Below are positions 1 through 12,265 of a DNA stretch of 64,000 nt, piece after piece. Position numbers and translations under genes: made by a program. The first letter of the stretch is position 1. Every line of letters begins with the position of its first letter. The notes beneath the pieces are model-generated. The model ran no database searches and had not been told where the DNA came from. It saw only the letters and a program-made list of their open reading frames with translations. Origin of the DNA: Schistosoma mansoni (taxonomy: Eukaryota > Platyhelminthes > Trematoda > Strigeidida > Schistosomatidae); the NCBI RefSeq assembly GCF_000237925.1, contig NW_017386026.1:1798001-1862000 (forward strand), read 5' to 3'.

Positions 1-1
1 A

Positions 2-190
2 AATGGAATAAGTATCCGTAATCTAAAGCAGTACATGAATAATGAAGGACAGGTATGCGATCATAAAACAAAGAGCGGCCTAGAATCAGATATTAGTCAA
101 TACAATTCACCACACTCCGTTTTAGTAAAGGGAGAGAAAAACAAGAGTCGGAACGACAGTACCGCCAGTGTTGCTAAGAATCAAATGTAG
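2..190 (+). CDS. Possible last exon of an upstream gene (partial)
   Basis: A reading frame open at the left window edge runs 62 codons to a TAG at 188-190. The peptide is hydrophilic and rich in Ser, Lys and Asn (for example KSGLESDISQYNSPHSVLV), like a disordered protein tail. GC content is higher than in the AT-rich DNA that follows, and the stop is followed by AT-rich, UTR-like sequence. No splice acceptor is visible inside the window, so the exon would begin to the left. No family is recognised. A chance open frame of this length is possible in one of six frames. Confidence 0.35.
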   Translation, partial: NGISIRNLKQYMNNEGQVCDHKTKSGLESDISQYNSPHSVLVKGEKNKSRNDSTASVAKNQM

Positions 191-1541
191 TGACTACTGT
201 ATAAGAACAAAGAAGTGAAAAACGAATAATATTAAATTTAAGGTCCTTTGGCTCAAAAGGAACTGGCGTCGATCCCTTATCCATTAAGCTCTACAAGTAT
301 TGCATCCCAAACATGTTTGTGAACAAGCAGCAAACAAATATTGTGCTTGGTGTTTTTACTATAGTTGTATTTCAGTCAATGTAGTTTGTAATTACAGGTC
401 ATTGTACGTAAATTTTGACAAATCCAACTCGTCTCTGCTTTCCTCCATATTGGGCTAGCTGATAGCTTTCGCGGTCTATTTAAAAGTAGGACGTGTGATT
501 CCATCTTGTTATCCCAGCCGTGTGTAAAATACAAGTACTGAAATGTGGTTTTTTCATTATGTCACTTCGTCATTCCACTCGCGTTGTCGAAGAGTAGATT
601 AATGACTAATCTTAATAGGTAACTTTGTCACTAACTTCAGTTTTTTGGTATTTTAATCTCTAATATGCCCAGACAACTTCCATCTAATATCATCCCGCTG
701 TCTCCTATACTGAATGTATTTTCTTCACTACAGTGTAGACTATTCATAAGTATGTGCTTAAATATTTATCGCTCTTCACGATCTGAAACAGTTTAATTAA
801 GTTTCCTTGTACATGATTTCAGGATCGATGTTAATATGCCCAGCTTAAATATTAACCTAGTGATCTTATTCATCAAATGTGTAGGTTGTTATTTATTGTA
901 GTATGGTTTGCAATATCGCGGGTAGACACTACTGAAAATCATCTGATTCTATGGCTTGTGATGGCTTCGTTATCATGTATTTCAACAAGTATTAAAAAGA
1001 TAGTTGGGCAGAAAAAAATAAATATTATTCAAGCGAAAATGGCAATAAGCTGCGTCAAGGTACGTCACAGAATTTAGTACATAACCTATTATTTAGTCAA
1101 GTATTTTGTCAGTGAATTACTCAAACATGCTACCGGTTTCCTACACTGTCTTGCGCTAATAATCTGATAACACTAATCTGATTTGTTTTTATAATTAACT
1201 CACCAGTAACTTGTATTTGGGCCACATTTTAAGTGTGATGGCTATGGGTATTACCCGTCTGCCCAAATCGACGTGGGCGGAAAGGGTTTCAGATCTAGGA
1301 GGCCTCAACCACAAATCCATGAGTTATCATTTAAGTCATAATGATAAGTGTTGTTTTCCATCTATCTGATGCTCCACTCTTTATCTGGTTTTATCTGTCA
1401 GTTAGGTTGTTAAAATTGTGGCTTTTGCTTATTGATTTCTGATTTCAGAGCATATTGCATGCATTGTTTCGCTTAGTTTAATGATGGATACAGCTTTTTG
1501 GACGTTTTATATCATACATTTTACAAACAAATGAAATTCAA
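191..1541. other. Intergenic stretch upstream of FAM91A1
   Basis: I see no convincing gene here. One 66-codon ORF at 877-1077 has no family resemblance and no splice context. The 3' UTR of the possible upstream gene and the promoter and 5' UTR of FAM91A1 must lie here, but no clear core-promoter motif stands out. Confidence 0.5.
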
Positions 1542-4500
1542 ATGGATTTATGGAAAAGCATTGAGAAAAACCTGTCTTGGTTTGAGTTGTCTTCGGAGGT
1601 GCATATACAGTTGAACGATGATCCAAAGAAGTACGAAGAACAAATTTTGCTACACAGTTTTCGAAACCAGTTACGCTACACCGGAAATATAGTACAATCG
1701 GTATGCAAAGTGTTTAGATAATCCTAAATTAAGGTCATAAAACGCGAAAAGAAATACTACGAAAAACTTGTTGATTATGGAAGACAACACTATCTCCTAT
1801 ATCCTTACCACTTACAAGACAAAATAGTCCGTGGTTTGCAAATTACTCAGTTTGTCTACTACCGTCGCATGTTAATTGATCTGATTTCGACTGAAAAGTC
1901 ATATGACTGTCTTCCGAATTTTACTGCTGCAGATTGCTTACGTTTGTTGGGAATTGGCAGAAATCAGTATATTGAACTTGTTAACACTTACAAGAGTTTC
2001 CTGTCGTCAATAGGTCCTGACGAAAATGAAATTCAGGGACTTCTTTGTGACATTCTCCCATCACAACCAATCGATAAAGTCATACTTGAGCCCTGGTATG
2101 TAGTTCGTATTGGATCGGTCATGTTATCTGACATACAAACATCTACGGATTCCGAGCGCATAATGATCGACCAGCTTATAGATGCTGAAAAGGCAGACGA
2201 CCTGGAAGAAACCAACCAAGTCAGCCCCGGAATCCTGGTCAAAGATCTTGATCGAGATATCGTCAGAGGACTTTACCTTCGCGGTTTGGTTTACATTGAT
2301 ATTCCAGTGTCTTGCGACGATAAGATATGTGTTCCTACACTTGAGGGCTTCGTAATGAATCGTATCAGTGGAGATATTAGAGAAAATCTTCTATACAAGA
2401 TTTTTGTCACTGCTGATGAGAACACATCAGTTAGTGAACTAGCCGAGTGTCTGCAGGTAGATGTGAACTCAGTAAAACAAGCTGCTTCCATATTTTGTCG
2501 GTTGGGGTTCGCTCAAAAACGGATCGGACGTCCGGAGAGTCGAACAAAGCCTTTTCAAATTCCAATGTCTAATGATGAGTCTGATACGCTGCTACACACG
2601 GAAAACTCAGCTGTCGAAGCAAACTTAGATTCTTTTCCATCTGTAGATGACCACTGTCAGCAGAAAAAAAAGTTGGTATTGATATTTGATTCGACTATCA
2701 CGGCTTATCTCATGATGGGCAATTTATCACCCAACTTAAAGCCTCATGCAGTTACAATGTTTGAAGTCGGGAAATTGTCAGATGATTCATTGAATTCTTT
2801 CGTATTTGAATTAAATCATCTTGTTCCTGTTTCAGAAGGTGAAGTCGGGGTTTATCGCGAGTATGCTCTGAATTTAAGAAAAACAATCCACTTTTTGCGT
2901 AGTCAGGCTTCATTAGACTCAACGGACTTCTGTGATGTTGATTTAATTAGAGGTGGTTCGTTGTTAAGTTTAGAGGCTGAAACACGCATACGAGTTTTGC
3001 GCAAAAATTATAATGTAGTTGTGAGCCTTATCCCCTCAACATATGAAGACCAGCAAGCTTCTGATTCCCAATGGCCACCACATTTAGGACCACCTATATC
3101 AGAAGCTAATTCTCCTTGGTTCGGCTTTTTTATTTCTTGTGTCGCAAGCAATACAATTCAAAGAAAACAGAATCCCAGTGTCGATGTATTGCCTACTCTT
3201 TTGACAACATGTGGTACTAGGATATCTAGGCTTCCATCACCTTTACGAGGAATTTCACGCTTCTGGCTTACTGCATGGGGTCATGACGCTGTGGTGGTAG
3301 ATTCAACTAATTTTTTAACCACAGCAAACGATATGCTTCTATCATCGCCTGTACTTATCCAAGTGAGTTTTATCGATAATATCTGTTTTTTACTCACTTT
3401 AATCTGATTCTGAATACACTAACCCTATGTCCGAAAATTTGAAATCAATTCTAATGTTAAATTAACGATTTCCCCATTAAACAATCTTTCTATGTAGAAA
3501 AGTCTGTTGTCTGAATTTGGTGTTTAACATTTGTAGAAAAATAAAGAATAGATGCATCTGAGCCACTATGAAAGATTATAAGTCATAACACTCAAAGTTT
3601 CTAACGACTGATCTACGTCACTATATGAATTTGAAAACACCACTTTACTTAGACTAACAGTCAAGTAATCCCTGAATTAGTACCATGTGTCACTTTTAGG
3701 ATTATTAGCTTTTTTAAAATTCAATTCCACTACATTTATTATCGAGCGTTCAGGTAAACGATCAATTAATATACCTGATCCCTTTTCTAGCCATCTTGAT
3801 TTCTAAAACTCCATAACCTTTACTATCTTGTTCTTACTTTGACCACAACACGACCCCAAGATTCCATGATCCCACTTCAAGTAAATAATGCTTGGGAGAA
3901 GTTTTCACTGTGACAATTGTGGCGTATAAATGTCTTTCATTATATCTTATTGCTGTAAGTGAAGATGATAGATCCCTGTTGTTTCAGTAGGTCATTAAAA
4001 CTTTCGAAATGGTTAAAGTTTTCTGATCTTACAAGGGGCCATATGTTTTATCAAAAAATCTACCTCGCTTTCTCCGCAAATATGATAGTCTAACAAAAAC
4101 CCAAGGTTTAATTATTCTAAACTGCTAGTATGTCTTGATCAATTTAATATTCTGTTAGATATGCTGTGATTATTTTACATTATAATCAGGTGTTCTTACG
4201 ATCGACCTAGTCAGTCGTGATTACTTACCTCACCCTATTTCGGTGCGATCTACTGCATCCAACTCTACAGACTAAATACAATGTAACTACGTACTATTCA
4301 ATATTTTGGTGGTAATTTATCGGTTGTACAAGGGAAAACGTATTACATTTGGCATTATTACTCTACATTTCCCTAATTCAGTATCAGTGGGAAGACATGT
4401 CTATTTCTTTGAATCTTTAATTTCTTTGATCAAAAACAGCCTGTTATATAATGAAGTCGAATAGCCGAAGTATTCTTAAGTATGTTTTCCCACTGTTATG

Positions 4501-6353
4501 TATACCAAAAATTAAAGCATTCTCATTTGAAAACAGCGAATTATTACCAAAAAAGTCTTTTAATGTTCCTTGAAGTTGAATTCCTGGTGAGATTATAATT
4601 TGTGGTCGATCTTTGAGCAACGCCGAAATGACCTTGGAAATGTCTATCTGCTTACTAGGGTTAAATGAGGGTTATAAGTTAGTGCGAGGAACCAGGTTTA
4701 GGATTTACAGTTGAACGTTACGGTTAGAAGTTATAGTTGTTTTCTTCACGAACTGACATCAGCTATGATGCCGAAATGGTATAGCCAAATGAGTGGATGA
4801 ATCTCGCGCCAAAATTTAAGACCTGCTATCTTAAACTTGATTGGTTCGTCCATAAATTATAGTCTCACCAAATTCTCACATATTCACACAGTCTATTCAG
4901 ATAGTACGATTTTATGGTACTTCCTTGGAAAGTGCTTTATCACAGTATTACTGTTTCTTAGTGTATTTTAAAGAAGTAATATCTTGTCTCTGGTTGATAC
5001 TAAAAATCAAACACATTGTCCGTTCATTCATTTCCGATTCTGAAGTACTTCGTGGTATCGTTTACAATATTGCCATTCAAATATCTGACGAGAAAGGTTG
5101 CACAACGTAAGGGTGATTATTTCCATAAATTTCGATTTTTCTGTAATCTCATGACATAAGTCAAAAGTAGAATTCCTATTATTCAACCCATGTGGATTTG
5201 GTTGATATTTCTATAATTGAGAGGATATTTAATACCTGTCATCACAGTCGTATCGTAGCCACCAAAATTCTACTAACATAACATCTCCATGTTTCAGATT
5301 AAGTTCTAGTTAAACTGATAATGATTTTTTCTCATCTCTTAGACACAAGGGCTCCAGTATCCTGAAGGAACGAATGGCGTATGAATCAATTGTTGTTCAC
5401 TGGCTACCATGGGACTTTATCTCCTTACGATGCTCCACTGCCTTATGGACTAGACCTTTAGGTCAAAGGCTCCGGGTGTGGCCCCCTAAGAAAACCACCT
5501 GCTTCAGTCTGGGCACCTGGGCAGTATCACAGCCCTCACACAAATCGAATGAGATTTGTGAGGCGCATATTTATCTGGTGCTTCCTTGTACCAATATTTA
5601 TGTGTTTAAATAAATAAATAATAAACATCTCTTAGACATTTTATAGTTGGTTACTTTCACTTTGCCTTACTCAAATCTTTTTCTTTTAAAAAGGCCATCG
5701 AAAGTTATGAATTTGAAGAAAATTTGTCCCAGAGATACATACCTTTACCTATTTCCAAGGAATTCCTACAACATTCATCCAATTGTATACCAGAATTCAT
5801 AGTACATCTCATGAACGTTATCAATTTAACCTATGTCTCTGGATATATCATAGTATTGGCTCCGATGAACAAATGTGAACACGATCAAGATCTGAATAAA
5901 CTAGCTTCAGAAGACCAAGACATTTTATTGACTAGCACAGATTCGATTTTACAACGTGATCAACAAAAAAGTGAATATAATTGTTGTAGGAAAGCTGTTT
6001 TAGTAGAAAATGAATTGCTTACTATTATGAAAGAGCATAAACCAATCTATTTCATTACTTTACGTTTAGGTTTGCCCATCTTTAACATGGAATTAAATCA
6101 CGCCGTTTGTGCTCAAATATCTAGTCAGAATTTATTATCCACTAATAACCGCAATCATCTTGAAGCTACTAATCATCTACTTGTTGAAGAATTTACCAAA
6201 TTTATTTTTAATGACTGTTCAGGTTTGCTACCCAACAAAAACCAATATAGTTATTCAACTTTTGTTACCAGTTCTGGTGGTAATTTTCCTGATACTTGGC
6301 CCCTGCCTACAAAAAATATGATGTGCGCCAATGGTGTTTTGTCATTTATTTAG
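1542..6353 (+). CDS. FAM91A1: FAM91A1 homologue, WDR11-complex vesicle-tethering adaptor
   Basis: Three exons splice in frame: 1542-1700, 1734-3362 and 5694-6353 (TAG at 6351), giving 815 aa (the human protein is about 838). Introns are 33 bp (gtatgc...aag) and 2331 bp (gtgagt...aag), both phase 0. Visible family signatures are residues 115-132 NFTAADCLRLLGIGRNQY, LEGFVMNRISGD, ENLLYKIFVTADENTSV, the central HAVTMFEVGKLSD, SWF/TAWGHDAVVV near the end of exon 2, and a C-terminal LPTKNM...NGVLS. These cover both the N- and C-terminal FAM91 domains. In animals FAM91A1 works with WDR11 and C17orf75 and binds TBC1D23, helping capture AP-1-derived vesicles at the trans-Golgi; that role is taken from the family. 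The start at 1542 aligns with the family N-terminus. An out-of-frame ATG lies 11 nt upstream at 1531. The second intron hosts a young repeat insertion at 5346-5625. Confidence 0.95.
5346..5625 (+). mobile_element. Family A retroposed repeat, 5'-truncated, with target-site duplication
   Basis: This 280-bp insertion in FAM91A1 intron 2 ends in a (TAAA)n-type tail and is flanked by a perfect 13-bp direct repeat, CATCTCTTAGACA, at 5333-5345 and 5626-5638. The body matches other copies in this window (7595-7929, 21295-21690, 47636-47832, 63210-63955). The duplication and simple tail indicate target-primed reverse transcription with 5' truncation. The rest of the intron (3363-5332 and 5639-5693) shows nothing I recognise. 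Confidence 0.85.
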
Positions 6354-7594
6354 GCTTTTTCACCACACCTAATAATAGTTAATCTGAAATTATTTTTGGT
6401 TGTAACGCGTACATATCTATTTTAGTCAAATAATTTAATCGTTTGATAAACACTCATTTTAATTTTTTGTGTGTTATTTGTTATTTACGTATCACCTAGG
6501 TTTTATCCTTTTTTATTTTTAATTTCTATCCATTCTTTCGTATTTTTATATCCAACCCTAAAAATATTTTGTTATACATGTGACAGCAGAAAATATCGTT
6601 CTATTTATTCTGTAATTGATTCTTGACAAAGTCATGTCCATATATCAGTGACTGCATATTGGATACATCAGTCATCAATGCAAACTTGGTAATTAGATTA
6701 CAGGTAGTTTCGAACGAATTATAACTTATAAATAACTCTGTAAAAGGTTTTTCATTTACGTAAAGACAACTGACTGGACAATGTTGGGAAGATTTTTAAT
6801 CAATAATATTTTCCAGGCCTCTCACAATCAGTAGGCTCAAGTAATATTTTTTTCTAATCAATTTCTAAGTCGTACCAAAGTTTCGTGATTTCCGTCCCAA
6901 CTAAATTCACATCAAGAATATAATCTTGTCATCTCAATGGAGTTATAGTATCATAATTGTTGCTCATCTAAAAATGTTAAAATAACCCATTGTCATCGAA
7001 TAAAGAGAATTTAACAGAGAACATTCTTCGGACGATATCGTCTACTAATGCTGCACAATCGCGTTCTTATTCGTGCAATAAATATATCAGCCTATAAAAA
7101 AGAAGCAATCACACTAGAAATTTGTCCAAAACTTCAAATGTAAGGATAATTTCGTATAATACTCTAGAGGTTTGAGAAGAATGAGAGGCTAAAAACTGTC
7201 TATCTAAAATATGGGCGATAATTGTCCACTTGACAGATATGAAGAAGTAAAATGCTTTTAGGACATTGTCAAAACGGTCGGTTTTCTTCGTCTTTACGAA
7301 TGTGACGTAAATTTACCACATACGAATATCTACCCTAAATCCCCTCTCAGTGTCTATTCTACAGGACTTCAACACAGCTCAGACCAAGAACACGTGATTA
7401 GCCTGACTAGAACGTAAATATATTTCCGCACCAGAAACCGGCCCAATTCAACAACAATCAACAGTCAATAATAATAAGGAGAGGAGAATATATATAACTC
7501 ATCTAAAACTTGTCAGACTATCTACAAGTCTGACTAAGCAAACAACCAATCATTATCATTCTCTCCCACATATCAGACATCATAACAATTGATT
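6354..7594. other. 3' flank of FAM91A1, intergenic
   Basis: AT-rich and without a supported gene. An AATAAA hexamer at 6999-7004, about 650 bp after the FAM91A1 stop, is a candidate polyadenylation signal on the + strand. No other structure is recognised. Confidence 0.4.
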
Positions 7595-8640
7595 AATAAT
7601 TATGTTTATTTATTTATTTGAACACAAATATTGGTACGAAGGGACACCGAATACTTATGTACCACACAAGTCACTTGATTTGTGTGTGAGCTGTGATGCT
7701 GCCCGTGTGCTCAGACCGTAATAGGTTTTCTTGAGAGGTCACACACGGAGCCTTCGACCTAAAGGTCTGATCCACGAGGCAGTGGAGCAACGTCAAGAGA
7801 TGCAGTTCCATGGTAGCCGGTGACTGACGATTGGTTCGCACGCCATTTTCTCCTTCAAGATCCCGGTGCCCATGTGCACCATTGGTTTAGGATCAGTTTT
7901 TTAACTCTCCTAGATGGACCTTCCGTATCTGTTATATCCCGTTGAGATTTATGATTGGTAACTTTGAGAACTATTTATGAACCGATATAATATGTATATT
8001 TCCTATTGTATAATTGTTAAGTAACTGAACTATTCATTTTCGTGTCCCTCTTATTATAAGCTATATTTTGACCTATAGACTATTATTATACGTTTAATCA
8101 TTCTTGAGTTATCCCTAATTCATCAATTACTGTTCCCCCTATTCACAGCCACATTTTGCCAAATCTTGTACAAATGTTATTTTCTATTTTATGGTACGAT
8201 GTGGTCAGTTTGTTCGGTATATAAACCCATTATGTTTGTGAATAATGATTCAGATTGCATGGGTTTTATTGGTGTTCTGGACTTCACTGGCTGAGCTAGG
8301 CAGATAGAAGGACTGATAAGTATTCAAGACTGCTCATACGGCTTTTGTGTGTCATTGCTCTGATCGATAGTTCACTCCTCTCTGATTGGCGGGAATCATC
8401 ACGTAATATATATTACAGGGGACTCACGCATGCACTCGATATGATAGTATCCACCAACCCAGTTAAAGCCCCGGACATTCGCTTTTTGTCCCCTGAATTT
8501 TGTAAACCACACCCCTGACTCAAGAAAGCAATGAGTAGGTTTTCCCTGGTAGTGGCTGTTTACGCGTGTCTATGTGAGAGCATTTCGAAAAGGAGAGATG
8601 ACTCTTCTCATTGTCGGCCGTACCAGGCATTCGGGGGCTA
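7595..8640 (-). repeat. Family A repeat copy split by a solo LTR
   Basis: In minus orientation, 7595-7929 carries the 3' half of family A, starting at the simple tail (tttatttatttg). The family continues at 8447 with the same internal sequence (ccaccaaccc...ttaaagcc) and on to about 8600, where it matches the segment seen at 63490-63560. The two halves would be contiguous without the LTR at 7930-8446. The copy is older and more diverged than the one at 5346. Confidence 0.75.
7930..8446 (+). mobile_element. Solo LTR, family E, nested in a family A repeat
   Basis: 517 bp starting TGTTATATCC and flanked by the 5-bp direct repeat GTATC at 7925-7929 and 8447-8451. It contains a TATA-like TATATAAAC motif and matches the LTRs at 52252-52770 and 54516-55038 along its length. 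No internal gag or pol sequence is attached, so it is a solo LTR left by recombination of an LTR retrotransposon. Its 3' terminus has drifted from the CA expected for LTR ends. Confidence 0.8.
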
Positions 8641-9779
8641 ATTATGAATATTTGTAGGCGGGTGATGATAACTGACTACGTTCGAACAGTACAATATAAT
8701 AGTGAAAACGAAACTACGGCATTCTGAAAAATGTGTCAGGCCAAAGGCAAGATGAAAGATTGTACATGTCGCTTTTAGATGCAGTGTTCAGTCTCAAATT
8801 AATAAATCACCATTACATCAGCAGTACAAAAGATTTTTACTCGAGCTCCCATTAATCTTTCTCTTGATCATGTAGATTACTTTGAAGAGTGGTTCTTCTT
8901 GAGCAACATTGCCTGGAGTTGGAGAAGATGCTCATGTACTAAGCTACTGATTGATTTAGATTCCCATTTGAAAAGTCACACTATGTACTGTTCTGAGATG
9001 CTCGCTTGGTGAGATCAATGTGGCCTGTTCCTCGATAGCAAATAAAGTTATGCATGTATATCTATGTAGCTCAAAGAGGAAATTTACCCATAAAAGATCT
9101 ATGAATAGTATCCTTTTTAGAGTAGACAATATAAAGCTTAACTGAGTAGAAAGCTCTCAGAGATCTTGAAATCCGTTTATTTACGACTTCCGTAGCATTA
9201 ACTTCGTTAGATTTGCCATTTTGAACCGTCAGTGATCTTTCAGGTAGTAGTTTGTTAGAACATGTAAATGACGGTTCTTTTCAATGAAGGTACTGACAAA
9301 ATATAGCCTGATCACAATGAGCAATCATGTGTGAGATACGTTTCTCCGCCACTCAATTCGAAGTTTCACCTTAGGACTGCTCCACTTTAACGCATAAATT
9401 AGTGGTATGGAGTAAGGTAGTTGAATGCGTCTATGATATTTGAAGTATCATCAGCCCGGGTGTCTGACAAAGTCTCAGCATAGATTCGGAAATCCCACTT
9501 GGATTTCGCCAGCATCTATCACCTTTTGTGTAGACTAAGACGTCCGTCTTTTAATCAAGAAGTGAGGGTACTGCATAATGGTTTACTCGATTTTATTTAT
9601 CGTTATGAAAGATGGACTTTAAAAGTGAAATTCTTAAGTTACTAGTATTTAATCGTAGATTCCTTCAAAGCATTGATTTTCATGTATATTGACCTTATAG
9701 ATTCCATACTCTTTTAATCGTTTTATTTTCTTTTGTTTCCGTCTCGAATTTCGTTGTTTTATTGTGCTTTATTCTTGTC
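8641..9779. other. Intergenic stretch without recognised content
   Basis: No ORF, RNA gene or repeat copy is supported on either strand. It lies between the family A copy and the 3' end of the Penelope-like element. Confidence 0.5.
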
Positions 9780-10297
9780 ATTATAAATACCGCAAACATT
9801 CACAGACTGAAGTAAATCCAACGTTTCTCCTGGCAATCTGGTCCAAGCTTTTTTCAAGGAATTATAATCAAAATTATCGAATATAAGTAGGTACATGGTT
9901 TTCCGGTTCATTGTATACTGAATAGGTCATCCAATCAGCGTAAAAAATGTCTAAACTAAGTATATGTATTATTGTGTAAGAGACTTGTGATGTGAAATGA
10001 TATGTGTTAAGATAACATATTGTATATATATGTAAGTGGTGAAAACATACAATTTTTAAAATACGATATGAATCATATATGTCACAGGATGTATAAAATG
10101 AAGATAAATAAACAAAGTGAGAATAAAAGTGAAATTCGAAGAGGAATAATGTAATTTGAAACTGAATATTTGTGTTATCTTAATGTTCCAATTAATTGTT
10201 TGACAAATTCAGATAAGACAACTGATTAGAATCATTGAATGTAATTGTTGTCACTCAGATAATACGAGATAGATAAAACGGAAAGGAGTTCAGGTTT

Positions 10298-10855
10298 TTA
10301 TTTATTAATGATTAACTGCCATGGTACAGCTAATTGTATTCCATTCCTCCTATTAATATTGTTTGGATTAGCCCATATGTATAGGGCTTCGGCTGTTTGT
10401 CTCTCTTTGTAAGAATTGAAAGCTTTTTGAAGGATTCTTGTGCCATCAAAATCAATTGTATGACCCGATTCTATCGAGTGTAATGCTATCGCTGACTTGT
10501 TCTCAACTTTCCTTACATCATCTGATAACTTAGGAATGCGTTTTAAGCATAGTTTGTGTTTCTCCACCCTCACATTCAGTTGCCTTGATGTTTCACCTAC
10601 ATACGTTGCATTACAGTCACTACATCTGATTTCATAGACACAATTCTGTTGTTCTTCTTTGTGTATTGGATCTTTAATTCTTACTAGTTTTGATCTTAGA
10701 GTATTGTTTGTTCGAAAAAATACTCTTATATTTTGAATATTTAGGATTCTTTTAATGTCTTCTGAAACACCTTTCCGATGTGCGATCATCACTGTGTTAA
10801 CCCATTCTTTTTTCTTTAATCCTTTTGTATTATTAATACCGTTTTTTTCTTTCAT
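10298..10855 (-). pseudogene. PLE GIY-YIG endonuclease domain
   Basis: 185 codons are open. The central part reads CVYEIRCSDCNATYVGETSR, a Cys-flanked variant of the GIY-YIG core, followed by a conserved Arg/His stretch (LNVRVEKHK). Further on come ALHSIESGHTIDF and the catalytic-region pattern KERQTAEALYIWANPNNINRR, which carries the Glu and Asn expected of PLE endonucleases. The frame upstream is out of register with the RT remnant at 10901-11210, with a stop between them, so this copy is non-functional as one polyprotein. In PLEs this domain nicks the target DNA for priming. Confidence 0.85.
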
Positions 10856-10900
10856 TCTTAATTATTTTTTTAATGAAATCCTTCGGATAATTGTTCATCA

Positions 10901-11210
10901 TTATGATGTAATTAAATTCATTTCCATATCGTTTGGTTCAGTGACAAGTTTTTGAGCTCTTGTGATCATATTTTTGGCCACTGTCACTTTGGCTGAATGT
11001 GGATGTGGCGACTTAAAATCTAGAAATTTCCCTGAATATGTCGGCTTTCGGAAAATACTAATTTTTAAGCAATCATTATCTTTCCTTTCAACTAAACAGT
11101 CTAGAAAAGGTAATTCGTGTTCAGGAGATTCCAACCCCTTGGTGAACTTGATTTTTCCATCAAAGTTGTTGACAAATATATTATTTCTATTTAATGTTTT
11201 ACATTAACTC
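10901..11210 (-). pseudogene. PLE reverse transcriptase C-terminal remnant
   Basis: The frame reads NNIFVNNFDGKIKF, then ESPEHELPFLDCLVERKDND and ISIFRKPTYSGKFLDF, which is the palm-to-thumb end of Penelope RTs (the FLD and FRKPTYSG signatures). The N-terminal RT motifs, including the YADD-type catalytic box, are absent, so the copy is truncated. It is followed in another frame by NYPKDFIKKIIKNE and then the GIY-YIG ORF. Confidence 0.8.
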
Positions 11211-11300
11211 GGCGCCCAAATACTGTAAAACTATTCGCTCTAATTTAGACGAAAGTTCTTATATATTCACAGACTGGTTTCCATACCAGTCTGGCACATA

Positions 11301-12265
11301 AACTAGTAATAATGTGTTTCCTATCATTCCTGAATGCTAGTAAATCTGCTTTTTTGGGGGAGGGAAGTAAACCGAACTTAGCAGTTATTTTAACATTTAA
11401 TGATGTTTGTGTTTTTTCTTAGATATTTTTAAAATGGATTTACCACGTGTATTTCCAAATAATGTTTATCAAACAGTTGTATAAATATGTTTTATTGAAT
11501 CTTAATTGTGAGATTTCTTGTAACTCGGTTACTGTATTGCATTCTTTTACTGTTCGAAAAATAATCGACAGCTGTGCATGTTTGAGTCAATATGTTAAGA
11601 ATGTCATAGGTGTTAACTTATCGAGATTCCCAAACTACGTCATCGACCTCATATTTCGGTAGTGTATCCATGCCACCCATGAGTACAACTGACTGTTTGT
11701 GTTCATTTGTCCTACCTTTTACTTGGAGTTGGGAAAGAGATAAAATTTACAGGGCATAATAAATGTGCTGAAAAACAATAAAATAAAATAAAATACCCTT
11801 AGATCAGCATTCGACCCGACATTTCCGTCTGATTCAAAACTACTGGAAGTTAATTGTAATGTCTCAGTCTGTACGTTATTTTTTGTTTAGTGAATTGTGC
11901 CAAAGTAACTTGTGAAATTAATTTAAATTGTCAACAGTCACTAAGTAGACATACTGTTTGGCTTGTGAAGTTTACTTGAAGAGCTTGTGCTTAGTCCACA
12001 TAATAAATAATGTGTAAGTAACTAACTGACTACCGTTTGTACTAACGTTAGCCCAATCATTTTAAAAACACGACCATGCCATTCAAATATGTTGGTAGTA
12101 CTACATCAACAACCATATTCTGCACATTTGTTTGTATCTGTTACTCAACATCGTAAAACTGTTTAAAAATAATTTACTTATCCCTTTAGAATGCAACTAA
12201 CACTGGGTGACGAAACTTCAAAATTTCATTTGTCTACATCACTGTCAACATTCAGTAAATCAAAC
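11301..12265. other. Intergenic stretch without recognised content
   Basis: Nothing supported beyond a 71-codon ORF at 11447-11662 that has no recognisable motif. The sequence is AT-rich. Confidence 0.45.

Larger units (their letters stand above)
9780..11300 (-). mobile_element. Penelope-like element (PLE), 5'-truncated
   Basis: In minus orientation the element shows, in order: a border segment (11300-11210), the C-terminal end of a reverse transcriptase (11210-10901), a GIY-YIG endonuclease (10855-10298), then a 3' non-coding part with a hammerhead-like GAAAC segment around 9870-9793. RT upstream of the thumb is missing. The border segment at 11160-11260 occurs again at 47424-47510, and the 3' non-coding segment occurs at 47540-47600. 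PLEs are known to combine RT with a GIY-YIG endonuclease and to carry hammerhead motifs in their LTR-like repeats. Confidence 0.8.

Noticed and set aside
877-1077. 66-codon ORF upstream of FAM91A1
   Set aside because: No family motif, no splice context, and the length is within chance for AT-rich DNA.
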